Source: BOG-908 sp965198855 (GTDB lineage: Bacteria; Pseudomonadota; Alphaproteobacteria; Acetobacterales; Acetobacteraceae). Taken from it: a stretch of 64,000 nt of DNA. Numbering within the stretch: position 1 is the first letter of the stretch; each line of letters opens with the position of its first letter. Positions 28,343 to 37,229 of the stretch are shown piece by piece. The stretch is from positions 1,178,001 through 1,242,000 of the forward strand of contig CBDAPZ010000001.1 of NCBI GenBank assembly GCA_965198855.1, written 5' to 3'. The translations under genes were made by a program, and so were the position numbers. The notes beneath the pieces are model-generated. The model was not told the DNA's origin. It made no database searches and saw only the letters and a list, made by a program, of their open reading frames with translations.

Positions 28343-30103
28343 TCAGCTGTCCTGGTCTTCGACGACTGCCATTTGCGGCCGGTCGGCGCGGCGTGGCAGG
28401 GTCATGAAGGCAGGGATATCGTCGCCAAAGCCCTGGACGGTCGGGCCCAGATCTTCCTCGCGGCGGCGGTAATCCCGGTTCTGATCGCGACCCTGGTCAC
28501 GATTTTGCGGCCGCTCGAAGCGCGGCTCCGGGCGGCTCGGCTCGGCTCGCGGAGCAGGGCGGGGCGCGCGAGCGACCGCTTGCGGCTCGGCGGCGGCGAT
28601 TTCGGCATCGGGCTTCGGCGCGCGATCCTGCTGCCGTCCGCGGCCTTCTGGTTTGCCGCCACGGCTGCGACGCGGCTGTGCGGGTTCTTCGGTGGGTGTT
28701 TCGGTCTTCTTGGCGCGCGGTTTTTCGCCCATCGGCTTACCGCCGCGTCCGCGACGCTTGCGGCCGTCACCTTCGGCCCACTCCACCACGTCCAGATCTG
28801 GGACGACGATTCGCTGGATCTGGCCGGCGGTGAGTTTTTCGATCGCCTCGAAGGCGAGTTTGTCATCCGGCGAGCACAGGGTGAAAGCGTGGCCCTTGAG
28901 ACCGGCGCGGCCGGTACGGCCGATACGGTGCACGTAATCTTCGGCGTGCTGCGGCACGTCGAAGTTGAACACATGGCTCAACCCGCCGATGTCGATGCCG
29001 CGGGCAGCGACGTCACTGCAGACCAGCAGCCGCAGTTCGTTCTGCTTGAATTTCTCAAGCGTCGCGAAACGCGCAGGCTGCGACATGTCGCCATGCAGGG
29101 CGCCGACGGAAAAACCGTGGCGCGTGAGGGATTTGTAGAGGATGTCCACGTCGCGCTTGCGGTTGCAGAAAATCAGCGCGTTCTGCACGTCTTCGGACCG
29201 GATCAGCCTGCGCAGCGCTTCGCGCTTGTCCTGCTCGGCGACCAGCACGTAGCCGGCGACGATGGTGGTCGCGACAGAAGCGGATTTGGAAACCGTGATC
29301 AAACGCGGGTTCTGCAGGAAGGCATCCGACAAACGGCGGATCTCTGGCGCCATGGTCGCCGAAAAGAACAGCGTCTGGCGTGATTTCGGCAACATGGCGA
29401 CGATCCGTTCGACGTCCGGGATGAAACCCATGTCGAGCATGCGGTCGGCTTCGTCGATCACCAGCAGCTTGGCGTCGGTCAGCATCATGCCACCGCGCTC
29501 GAACAAATCGATCAGTCGCCCCGGAGTCGCGATCAGCACGTCGACACCCTTCATGAGTGCCTCCTTCTGGTCGTTCAGGCTCTCGCCGCCGATCAGCAGG
29601 GCGTGGGTCAGCTTCAGGTATTTGCCGTATTCGACGAAATTCTCGGCCACCTGGAGCGCGAGCTCACGTGTCGGCTCCAGGATCAACGAGCGCGGCATGC
29701 GGGCGCGGGCGCGGGAACCGTCAAGTATGTCGAGCATTGGCAGGGTGAAGCTGGCAGTCTTGCCGGTGCCGGTCTGGGCCACACCCATCACGTCGCGACC
29801 GGACAGCACGGCGGGGATCGCCTGCGCCTGTATGGGGGTGGGGTGGCGATAGCCCTTCTCGGCGATGGCGCGCAGGATCGGCTCGGACAGGCCGAGATCC
29901 TCGAAAACGATTTCCGGCTCTACCGGAAGCTCGGGGACCGGCGGCTCAATCTGTGTGGTCTCAGCCTGAGTGTTCTCTGGGGCTTCGGCTTCGTCCGTGG
30001 CGGCGAACGTCACTGAAGACTCCGGCAGTTCGGGCGCGGCTTCGGCCTGCGTGTCGGTGTGCAAGGGTTCGTCCGCCTCGGAGGCGATGTTTGCGTTCAA
30101 CAA
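28343..30103 (-). CDS. DEAD-box ATP-dependent RNA helicase (RhlE-like)
   Basis: 586 residues. An acidic extension (1-65) precedes the core: Q motif with PTPIQAQAIP, Walker A AQTGTGKT, PTRELA, DEAD in VIDEADRMLD, SAT, and HRIGRTGRAG. The C-terminal ~180 residues are Arg/Lys/Pro/Glu-rich and disordered, as in RhlE proteins that act in ribosome assembly and RNA decay. The start appears to be TTG at 30103 or the adjacent TTG at 30100; no ATG precedes the core in a better place, so the exact N-terminus is uncertain. Confidence 0.93.
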   Translation of the reverse strand: MLNANIASEADEPLHTDTQAEAAPELPESSVTFAATDEAEAPENTQAETTQIEPPVPELPVEPEIVFEDLGLSEPILRAIAEKGYRHPTPIQAQAIPAVLSGRDVMGVAQTGTGKTASFTLPMLDILDGSRARARMPRSLILEPTRELALQVAENFVEYGKYLKLTHALLIGGESLNDQKEALMKGVDVLIATPGRLIDLFERGGMMLTDAKLLVIDEADRMLDMGFIPDVERIVAMLPKSRQTLFFSATMAPEIRRLSDAFLQNPRLITVSKSASVATTIVAGYVLVAEQDKREALRRLIRSEDVQNALIFCNRKRDVDILYKSLTRHGFSVGALHGDMSQPARFATLEKFKQNELRLLVCSDVAARGIDIGGLSHVFNFDVPQHAEDYVHRIGRTGRAGLKGHAFTLCSPDDKLAFEAIEKLTAGQIQRIVVPDLDVVEWAEGDGRKRRGRGGKPMGEKPRAKKTETPTEEPAQPRRSRGGKPEGRGRQQDRAPKPDAEIAAAEPQAVARAPRPAPRAEPSRPEPRFERPQNRDQGRDQNRDYRRREEDLGPTVQGFGDDIPAFMTLPRRADRPQMAVVEDQDS

Positions 30104-30241
30104 GATGTCTCAGTCAGATACGGGGTGGTGTGGCGATCATAGCGGTTTGAGACCTGCACGTCGCCGGGCCGCGCAACCGGAGGGGTGCGCGTGACAGGGC
30201 GGATATCGGGAACTCTCGGTGGAAAGTCAAGTTTTTAGGAA

Positions 30242-30353
30242 GAGTGGGGGGACAGAGCCTGTCCTCCCAGATCCCCCGACATGTTCTGGATCCTCAACGT
30301 TCCAAACTCATTATTGACGGGGGGTCTGGGGGGAGAGGCACTCTCCCCCCAGC
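30242..30353. repeat. GC-rich inverted repeat family C, long copy (C2)
   Basis: Left arm (30244-30279) and right arm (30317-30353) are imperfect reverse complements with G6/C6 blocks, each holding its own small hairpin (GGACAGAGCCTGTCC; GAGAGGCACTCTC). Lies in the 269-bp gap between the divergent helicase and GH15 genes; the rest of that gap shows no gene and no promoter I can defend. Confidence 0.75.
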
Positions 30354-30372
30354 CTTCCTTTGGAGCTACGAC

Positions 30373-32175
30373 ATGCAGATCGAAAACTACGCCCTTCTCG
30401 GCGACCGCGTCACGTCCGCGCTGGTCGGCCTGAACGGCTCCATCGACTGGCTGTGTCTGCCGCGCTTCGATAGCGGCGCCTGCTTCGCCGCCCTCCTCGG
30501 CGACGAGAGCAACGGCAACTGGCTCATCGCGCCGCTAGACGTAAAGCGTACGACCCGCCGTTATGTTGGCGACACGCTCATCCTCGAAACCCTGTTCGAA
30601 ACCGAAACCGGTACGGTCGCGCTGATCGATTTCCTGGTGCCGGACATGGCCAATGTCACCCTTGTGCGACTGGTCGAAGGGCGCACCGGGCACGTGGACA
30701 TGCATATGGACCTCGCCATGCGCTTCGATTACGGCGTCAGCATTCCCTGGGTGAACCGCCTGGATAACCATGAGGGCTTCTGCGCGATCGCCGGGCCGGA
30801 AATGGTAGTGCTGCGTACTAAGGCGAAGCTGCACGGCAAGGACATGCGCAGCCTCTCCGATTTTCGTGTGAGAGCGGGGCAGACGGTCTCGTTCGTGCTC
30901 TCCCATGGCGCCTCGCATCTGCCGGTCCCGGCCGTGATCGATCCGATCCAGGCCCGCCGTGACACCGAGGCCTACTGGAACGATTTTGCCGGCCGCTGCC
31001 ATTACACCGGACCGCACAAGGATGCCGTGGTGCGCTCGCTGCTGACGCTGAAGGCGCTGAGCTACGCACCCACCGGCGGCATCGTCGCGGCCGCCACCAC
31101 CTCGCTGCCGGAGGAGCTGGGTGGCGGGCGAAACTGGGATTACCGCTATTGCTGGCTGCGCGATGCTACCCTTACGCTGTTCGCGCTAATGGGCGCCGGC
31201 TTCGGCGAGGAGGCGCTGCAATGGCGCGACTGGCTGCAGCGGGCCATCGCCGGCAGCGCCGCACAGATACAGATCATGTATGGCCTGCACGGCGAACGCA
31301 CGCTGGATGAGCGTGAACTGCCCTGGCTGTCTGGCTACGAGAACAGCTTGCCGGTGCGGATCGGCAACGCTGCCGCCGGGCAGCTGCAGCTTGATGTGTT
31401 CGGCGAAGTGCTGGAATGCCTGCATCAGGCGCGGCGGCATGGCCTTTCGGTGCCGCATGACGGCTGGTCGCTGCAAACCAATATTCTCGAACATCTCGAG
31501 GAAATCTGGGAAGAAAAAGACCAGGGCATGTGGGAAAGCCGCGGCGGCCCGCAGCATTACACCTTTTCCAAGATCATGGCCTGGGTCGCAGTGGACCGCA
31601 TGATCAAGGACGCCGGGCATTACCATCTGTCCGGGCCGGTGAGCGATTGGCGCGCCTTGCGCGAAAAGATGCGCGAACGCATCCTGCGCGAAGGGTTCGA
31701 CGCCGAACGCAACACCTTCACGCAGTATTTCGGCAGCAAGGAACTCGATGCAAGTCTGCTGCTGATACCACGCACCGGTTTCATGCCGGCGGCTGACCCG
31801 CGCATGATTGGCACGGTGGCCGCCATCGAGCAGGATCTGTTCGAGGATGGCTTCGTGCTGCGCTACCGCACCGAAAGCAACGTCGATGGCCTACCGCCCG
31901 GCGAAGGCGCGTTCCTTGCCTGCACCTTCTGGCTGGTGGATGCCTATGTGGCGCAAGGACGGCGGAAGGAGGCGGAAAAACTGTTCGAGCGGCTTCTAGG
32001 CCTTTCCAACGATCTCGGATTACTCAGCGAGGAATATGAACCACGCGCCGGCCGCCTGGTCGGTAATTTCCCTCAGGCCTTCTCGCATGTGGCGCTGGTC
32101 GCCGCTGCAATGAGCCTGTGGAAGGGGCGCAACGCTTTGCAAAACCAGCAGCACGAGGAAACGGCTCCATCGTAG
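30373..32175 (+). CDS. GH15 glucoamylase/trehalase-like glycoside hydrolase
   Basis: 600 residues, cytoplasmic (no signal). N-terminal beta-sandwich (about 1-230: ENYALLGDRVTSALVGLNGS, IDWLCLPRFDS) and C-terminal (alpha/alpha)6 barrel with NWDYRYCWLRDA, GYENSLPVRIGNAAAGQ, DQGMWESRG and LLSEEYEP, which contain the two catalytic Glu of GH15. Bacterial members of this type hydrolyse alpha-glucans or trehalose; substrate not resolved. ATG 30373 (MQIENYALLGD) is used, as the sequence upstream is repeat C2. Overlaps the next gene by 58 bp if that gene starts at GTG 32118. Confidence 0.92.
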   Translation: MQIENYALLGDRVTSALVGLNGSIDWLCLPRFDSGACFAALLGDESNGNWLIAPLDVKRTTRRYVGDTLILETLFETETGTVALIDFLVPDMANVTLVRLVEGRTGHVDMHMDLAMRFDYGVSIPWVNRLDNHEGFCAIAGPEMVVLRTKAKLHGKDMRSLSDFRVRAGQTVSFVLSHGASHLPVPAVIDPIQARRDTEAYWNDFAGRCHYTGPHKDAVVRSLLTLKALSYAPTGGIVAAATTSLPEELGGGRNWDYRYCWLRDATLTLFALMGAGFGEEALQWRDWLQRAIAGSAAQIQIMYGLHGERTLDERELPWLSGYENSLPVRIGNAAAGQLQLDVFGEVLECLHQARRHGLSVPHDGWSLQTNILEHLEEIWEEKDQGMWESRGGPQHYTFSKIMAWVAVDRMIKDAGHYHLSGPVSDWRALREKMRERILREGFDAERNTFTQYFGSKELDASLLLIPRTGFMPAADPRMIGTVAAIEQDLFEDGFVLRYRTESNVDGLPPGEGAFLACTFWLVDAYVAQGRRKEAEKLFERLLGLSNDLGLLSEEYEPRAGRLVGNFPQAFSHVALVAAAMSLWKGRNALQNQQHEETAPS

Positions 32176-33359
32176 GAACGGTCTCGTCGCAGACAGCCTG
32201 GCGGAGCGTTGCCGCCTGCCTGTGTACGACCACCATCGGATTGGGTTTGGCGCGCTTTGCCTACACGCCGCTGATCCCGGCACTGATCGCGGCTCATTGG
32301 TTTGCACCGGCACAGGCGGTGTATCTCGGTGCGGCCAACATCATCGGCTATCTGGCCGGTGCCCTCACAGCACGCTTCGTGGCGCGCAGATTGGGCGTGC
32401 GCCGGGCCTTGCGCGTGTTCATGGTGCTGGCGACGGCAAGCTTGCTGGCCTGCGCACATGAAGGCGGCTTCGCCTGGTTCCTGCCATGGCGGCTGATGTC
32501 GGGTTTTGCGGGCGCGGGGCTGGTGGTTCTGGCAGCGCCCAGTGTGCTGCCGTTGCTGCCGGCGCAGCATCGCGGTCTGGCAGGCGGAGTGATCTTCCTC
32601 GGGGTCGGTATCGGGGTTGTCATCTCCGGCACGGCGCTGCCGTTGCTGCTGGCGTTCGGCGTGCAATGGGCTTGGCTGGGCCTGGGGGTGACGGCCTTCA
32701 GCCTTTCCGTGTTCGCCTGGACCAACTTGCCGGCCGATCAGCCGGGTGAGGCAGGTACAATACCTGCGGCATCGGCAACATCTGCCGCCCTTTGGGCGCT
32801 CTACGCCGCTTATGGGCTGGGTGCGATCGGCCAGGTACCGGCGCTGCTGTTCATGGCGGATTTCGTGGCACGCGGCCTCGGAGATGGGGTGGCAGCGGGC
32901 AGCAACGTCTGGGCGGTGTTCGGAGTTGGGGCGCTCGCAGGTCCACTGGGCGCGGGCTTGATGGCCGACCGTATCGGGTTCGTGACGACTCTGCGCGGTC
33001 TTTTCATCAGCCAGATCGTGGCGTTTGCCGGCCTCGTGTTCTGGCCGATGTTGCCCGTGGTTGTGGGCGCGAACTTCCTGCTGGGCGCGGGCGTGCCGGC
33101 CTTCGTGGTTCTGGTGTTGGGACGATCGCAGTTCCTTGCGGGCGGCAATCCCGATGCGCGGCGGCGGGCGTGGAGCCTAGCTACCACTGGCTACGCGTTG
33201 GGACAGGCAATTGGGGCTTACGGTTTCTCGTATGCTTATGCGGTGTTGGGCCGCTACGACCTGTTATTTGGGTGCGCGGCGGTTTTCATGGGGCTCGGGT
33301 TTGTTGCGGGTGAGGTAAGTCGAAGGAAGGAAGCTTTTTCGCAGATGTCGCAGATTTAG
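32118..33359 (+). CDS. MFS transporter, YbfB/YjiJ family
   Basis: 413 residues, about 12 transmembrane helices. Seen: GLGLARFAYTPLIPALI in helix 1 (family mark), RFVARRLGVRRALR loop, FLGVGIGVVISG. Substrate unknown for the family. The only usable start is GTG 32118, inside the GH15 gene, since no ATG, GTG or TTG follows before helix 1. The last 15 or so residues (RRKEAFSQMSQI) are encoded by repeat B4 and are unlikely to be conserved. Co-transcription with GH15 is likely. Confidence 0.87.
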   Translation: MEGAQRFAKPAARGNGSIVGTVSSQTAWRSVAACLCTTTIGLGLARFAYTPLIPALIAAHWFAPAQAVYLGAANIIGYLAGALTARFVARRLGVRRALRVFMVLATASLLACAHEGGFAWFLPWRLMSGFAGAGLVVLAAPSVLPLLPAQHRGLAGGVIFLGVGIGVVISGTALPLLLAFGVQWAWLGLGVTAFSLSVFAWTNLPADQPGEAGTIPAASATSAALWALYAAYGLGAIGQVPALLFMADFVARGLGDGVAAGSNVWAVFGVGALAGPLGAGLMADRIGFVTTLRGLFISQIVAFAGLVFWPMLPVVVGANFLLGAGVPAFVVLVLGRSQFLAGGNPDARRRAWSLATTGYALGQAIGAYGFSYAYAVLGRYDLLFGCAAVFMGLGFVAGEVSRRKEAFSQMSQI

Positions 33360-33434
33360 GTGAATGAGAAAGGGAGGACATTGTTAGCCCTTTCATTTGC
33401 GTCATCTGCGTAAAACGTGGTTCTGCTTTTTTTA
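33325..33434. repeat. Inverted repeat family B (B4)
   Basis: Left arm with TTTTTCGCAGATGTCGCAGAT then GAAAGGG; right arm is the imperfect complement (CCCTTTCATTTGCGTCATC, TGCGTAAAAC). Covers the MFS stop codon and reaches the convergent DUF1501 stop. Confidence 0.8.
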
Positions 33435-34661
33435 GCTTACCAATCCGTTCATCGGCTGCACTGCCGCGCCTGGGAACACCGTTGCCAACGCTGAGGACGA
33501 CAGGCCCATGTGCTGGCTGAGAACGCCCATGCCGATGGCGCGGATGTCCGTGGTAGAGGTCAGGTCGCGGCCTTGATATAGCTGGCTTGCGGAGAGGCCA
33601 GGCCAGGTGCCCATCACCTGGCCACCGTTCACGGCGCCGCCCGCGAGCACCACGGCGAAAGCCGTGCCGTGATCGGTGCCGCCGGTAGAGGCCAAACCGT
33701 TACAATAGGCCGTACGACCAAACTCGGTCATCGTCATCACCACGGTGTTCGACCAGGCAGCGCCAAGCTGGGTTTTCAGGATCTGCAATGCTGCATCAAG
33801 GTCGGACAGGCCGGTGTTCAGGCGCGCTACCTGGTTGTCATGCGTGTCGTAGCCGGGCGCCGTGATGGCCGCGATGCGTGGCCCGTTCGAGGATGCCATG
33901 AGCGTGCCGGCGGCCCAGGCGGATTGCTGCAGCGTCGAAAGCCCGGCCGGGATCGGCGACGCGGCGAGGGCCGCACTGAACATGGCATCGTCCTGGAAGG
34001 CCGCCGCGTAGGCCGGCGCCAGCAAGGGATCGGAGGCGAGCAGCCTGGTGAGGTCGGTGATCGTCTGCGACGGCAGCGCCGGGAACGGATCCGGCGCCCA
34101 GCCGGCAGCGATGTTTGGACCCTGGGTGAGCAAAGAGGGTGTGGTGCCCATGGCGAGGCCGCTCTGCATGGTGCCGTTGCCGGCAACGAGGCCCATCGCA
34201 CGGTTCAGCCAGCCGCTGGAAAGCAGCGTTGGTGCGCCGCTCTGCAGATAGTCCTGGCCTTCAAAATGGCTGCGTGTGGCAACAGCGTTGCCAACGGCGT
34301 GGACCACGGATGCCTGACCGGCTGCATACATCGCGTGCAGGTTCGGCATCGCCGGGTGCAGGCCGTAGAAGCCACCCAGGTCGAACATGCCGCCCGACAC
34401 GCCCACTTTCGGCGCCATGATCTGTCCGCGCAATTTGGCCAGGTTGGCATCGCCATACGGGGCTACCATGGAAAGTCCGTCGAGCCCGCCCAGGATGTTG
34501 AGCACGATCAGGCGCGGAGCACCGGCAGTGCCGGTCGCAGCTTTGGCGAAGCGCACATTTGCGAGCGACATCGCAGCACCGAGGCCGAGCAGGGCAGAGC
34601 GGCGCTTCAGCAGCAGCTTGCCTTCGAGGCAGGTATGCGCGTGGGGGTGAGGATGGGTCAT
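33432..34661 (-). CDS. DUF1501 family secreted protein
   Basis: 409 residues. N-terminus has LLKRRSALLGLGAAMSLANV, a twin-arginine-like signal, cleaved near AKAATG. The body holds LIVLNILGGLDGLSMVAPYG, GLHPAMPNLHAMYAAGQ and TEFGRTAYCN, all DUF1501 marks; this family has an alkaline-phosphatase-like (sulfatase-related) fold. It almost always pairs with a DUF1800 protein, which lies 4 bp upstream here. Function unknown; export of the pair to the periplasm or surface is inferred. A His-rich leader (HPHPHAHTC) precedes the signal. Confidence 0.88.
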   Translation of the reverse strand: MTHPHPHAHTCLEGKLLLKRRSALLGLGAAMSLANVRFAKAATGTAGAPRLIVLNILGGLDGLSMVAPYGDANLAKLRGQIMAPKVGVSGGMFDLGGFYGLHPAMPNLHAMYAAGQASVVHAVGNAVATRSHFEGQDYLQSGAPTLLSSGWLNRAMGLVAGNGTMQSGLAMGTTPSLLTQGPNIAAGWAPDPFPALPSQTITDLTRLLASDPLLAPAYAAAFQDDAMFSAALAASPIPAGLSTLQQSAWAAGTLMASSNGPRIAAITAPGYDTHDNQVARLNTGLSDLDAALQILKTQLGAAWSNTVVMTMTEFGRTAYCNGLASTGGTDHGTAFAVVLAGGAVNGGQVMGTWPGLSASQLYQGRDLTSTTDIRAIGMGVLSQHMGLSSSALATVFPGAAVQPMNGLVS

Positions 34662-34665
34662 GATG

Positions 34666-36013
34666 TCAGCGCCTTTGGAATTCTGGGCAGCCGAACAGCA
34701 TGGTCAGCTGTTCGTGCGTGATGGTGGAGCCATTGATCAGCTTGGTGGAGGCGGCGGTCATCAGCGGACCGATGCTGCCGGCGATCGCCTGCGACGGGGT
34801 GGTGGCCTTGATCTGGCCGGCGAAGAAATTGCCCCAGCGGGCACGCAACAAAGCAGGACCCGGGCCGGTCCAGGGGCCGGCCCCGTCTGACCAGCCATTG
34901 GGGAAGGGCGGGCACCAGGTCGGCTGACCCAGGATTGTCACCCAGGTGTTGAGGTTGCTCGGCATGGTGGCGAGGGTGAGATTGCCGGCACGGGCGGCGG
35001 CGACGACCAGATCAGCCGGTGTGCGCAGCTTCTGGAACGGCACCCAGGCATTTTGCAGGCCGATGATGGCCTGGTGGGCGGCCGGCAGGCTGCCGCCGGA
35101 ACTGGTGAGCGCGTTGGTGACGACGGCGATGTCTGCGGCGGAGGGCGTGTCCGCGGTGAAATGTGTCACCAGCTTGGTCGCGAGATGGGCGTAGGTGCAG
35201 GGATGGGTGCCGAGCATCTGCAGGGCGCTCATCAGGCCGATCTGGGTGCCCGGATAGGTGATGCCCATCAGGGTGAAATTGCCGGGCTGCTGTTTTTGCG
35301 GATTGTAGATGGTGCCCTGCGTGCTGCCGGGCACGAGGTTCACGTCGATGCCGGAGAGCAGATAGGCGAGGGCGTCTACATCGGCCTGCGTGTAGCCTGC
35401 GGTAATGCCCACAGAGTACAGCTCAAGAATTTCACGGGCCAAATTTTCGTTAATGGTAACCGGATTGCCATTCTTGGCATGGATGATGCCAATCGGGCTG
35501 AGCGGGCGAGCGACCCGAGATGTTGGCGTTCAGTGAATAGACCATTGCCGGATGCAAAGCCGCTGCTTGCAGCATCTGCGCGATGGTGCCGGTCATGTTG
35601 GCGCGGATGGCGTCGCGGACGTAGGTGCCGGAGAGGGCGAGCATGGCGCCGTTGGCGCCGGCCATGACGGCGTAATGATTGGACCAGAACCAGGCAAGCC
35701 GCTCGCGAAACGGCGTTTTGGTGGTGATCGCGTTGGCGAGAAAGGACTGCGTCTCGGCATTCATCGCAGCCCATAGGAATGTGGCGGCGGTCTGGGATTG
35801 CGTGGATAGGAACGGTGCCGTCAGCCAATTGTCGATCAGTGTTAGTGCCTGCGGGAGCGTGGGCAGGCTGCCGCCGGCAATGGGCGCCGTGTCGGCGCAG
35901 CTGATCTGGGTGGCCAGCCAGGCCATCGGGTCGGCGGGGACGGTGTCATCCGGCCTACCGCCGAAGCCGAAGCGGTTGAACGCCTGGGAGGCGCTCTGCG
36001 TGTAGGAGTTCAT
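34666..36013 (-). pseudogene. DUF1800 family protein, single frameshift
   Basis: Two overlapping frames make one DUF1800 protein of about 449 codons. The first (36013 to about 35505) reads MNSYTQSASQAFNRFGFGGR and RERLAWFWSNHYAV; the second continues with PLSPIGIIHAKNGNPVTINE, LAREILELYSVG and the C-terminal GCPEFQRR. Joining NISGRS to PLSPIG needs removal of one C from a C3 run on the coding strand (35504-35506). The conserved REILELYSVG and WFWSNH motifs are intact, so the lesion is recent or a sequencing error. Pairs with the DUF1501 gene downstream. Confidence 0.85.
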
Positions 36014-36159
36014 AAGGCCACCTCTTTCGATCGGCCCCGCTGCTGGTGCAGTCGCTGGCCGTAAGAGGTTTTTGCCACCCAGAGTTGTATGAGCCGTTAA
36101 CGTTAGCGATTATTTCGAGATTGCGCTTTGATATAGGTTGATGAGGAATACGGGAAGGC

Positions 36160-36182
36160 GGTGGGGTGGGTAGTACCCCACC
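36160..36182. terminator. Small hairpin between hemC and DUF1800 genes
   Basis: GGTGGGGT and ACCCCACC form an 8-bp stem with a 7-nt loop, just past the hemC stop. There is no T-run in the hemC direction, so terminator function is weakly supported. The surrounding gap 36014-36201 shows no gene. Confidence 0.4.
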
Positions 36183-36201
36183 CTGCGCACTGGTGCTCGA
36201 A

Positions 36202-37224
36202 TTACTGGAAGACGTCGCTGGGGGTGTCGCGCTTAAGGGAAGCGCCGAGTTCGATGCCGAGTTGTTCGGCGGCGTTCGGCAGGCCTTCAAGGGTGCGTTT
36301 GAGCAGGAAGGTGCCATCGGCGCGGGCGACCAAGCCGGTGAGGCGGAGGCGGCCGTTGGCCAGAATGCGAGCGTGGCCTCCGATCGGGGTGTGGCAGGAG
36401 CCGTCGAGCACGGCGAGCATCGCGCGTTCGGCTGTGGCGACCGCGCGAGCTTCGGGGTCTTCGATGGCGGCGAGTAGTTCGCGCAGCTCAATGTCGTCTT
36501 CATGCACTGTGACGCCGACGATGCCTTGTGCGGCTGAGGGGACCATGACGTCTGGATCGAGGATGACGGAGGCTTCGTCTTCCATGCCGAGGCGCTTCAG
36601 GCCGGCCAGGGCGAGCAGGCTGGCGTCGCAGGCACCGCCGCGGACTTTTGCCAGGCGAGACTGGACGTTGCCGCGGATGGTGGTGATGCGCAGATCGGGG
36701 CGGGCGTGCAGCAACTGGGCCTGGCGGCGCACCGAGGAGGTGCCGACCAGCGCGCCTTTGGGCAGCGCGGCGTACGGATCTTCGCTGTCGGGGACAGGGC
36801 GGCCGAAGATGAGGGTGTCGCGCTCGTCTTCGCGCCTCATGGTGCAAGCGAGGACAATGCCGGCCGGGAGCTTGGTCTCGAGATCCTTCAGGCTGTGGAC
36901 AGCGAAATCGATACGGCCGTCGAGCTGGGCTTCGTCGATTTCTTTCGCGAACAGGCCCTTGCCGCCGATATCGGCCAAGCGGCGGTCGAGCACCGCGTCG
37001 CCGGTGGTCTGCATGGCGTGTTCCTCGAACACATCCATGCCGCGCAGCACCGGGCAGAAGGTTTTCAGCACGTCGAGGAAATGGCGTGTCTGCACCAGCG
37101 CCAAGGGCGAGCGGCGGGTGCCGACGCGGAGCGGCAGGCTGCGCAGATGGCGGCGGGTGCGGCGCTTTGGGCCGAGCTCGGCGAGGTCAGCGTCTTTGAG
37201 GGTGAGGGCGGTGTCCAGCAGCAC
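36202..37224 (-). CDS. hemC: Porphobilinogen deaminase (hydroxymethylbilane synthase)
   Basis: 340-residue cytosolic enzyme that joins four porphobilinogens into hydroxymethylbilane, early in heme and bacteriochlorophyll synthesis. Seen: LRVGTRRSPLALVQT (from residue 32), DIGGKGLFAKEID, HSLKDLETKLP, RGNVQSRLAK, and Cys277 in DGSCHTPIGGHA, which carries the dipyrromethane cofactor. The GTG at 37224 is favoured: GGGAG sits ten bases upstream and the start lies 5 bp after the tspO stop. Last gene of the leftward photosynthesis operon; hemC is usually outside such clusters. Confidence 0.94.
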   Translation of the reverse strand: MLLDTALTLKDADLAELGPKRRTRRHLRSLPLRVGTRRSPLALVQTRHFLDVLKTFCPVLRGMDVFEEHAMQTTGDAVLDRRLADIGGKGLFAKEIDEAQLDGRIDFAVHSLKDLETKLPAGIVLACTMRREDERDTLIFGRPVPDSEDPYAALPKGALVGTSSVRRQAQLLHARPDLRITTIRGNVQSRLAKVRGGACDASLLALAGLKRLGMEDEASVILDPDVMVPSAAQGIVGVTVHEDDIELRELLAAIEDPEARAVATAERAMLAVLDGSCHTPIGGHARILANGRLRLTGLVARADGTFLLKRTLEGLPNAAEQLGIELGASLKRDTPSDVFQ

Positions 37225-37229
37225 GGGTT

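Noticed and set aside
28316..29383. Rightward frame opposite the DEAD-box helicase
   Set aside because: The helicase carries all motifs; the antisense frame is a compositional shadow.
36160..36182. Strong Rho-independent terminator of hemC
   Set aside because: Stem is short and no U-run follows in the leftward direction; kept only as a weak hairpin.
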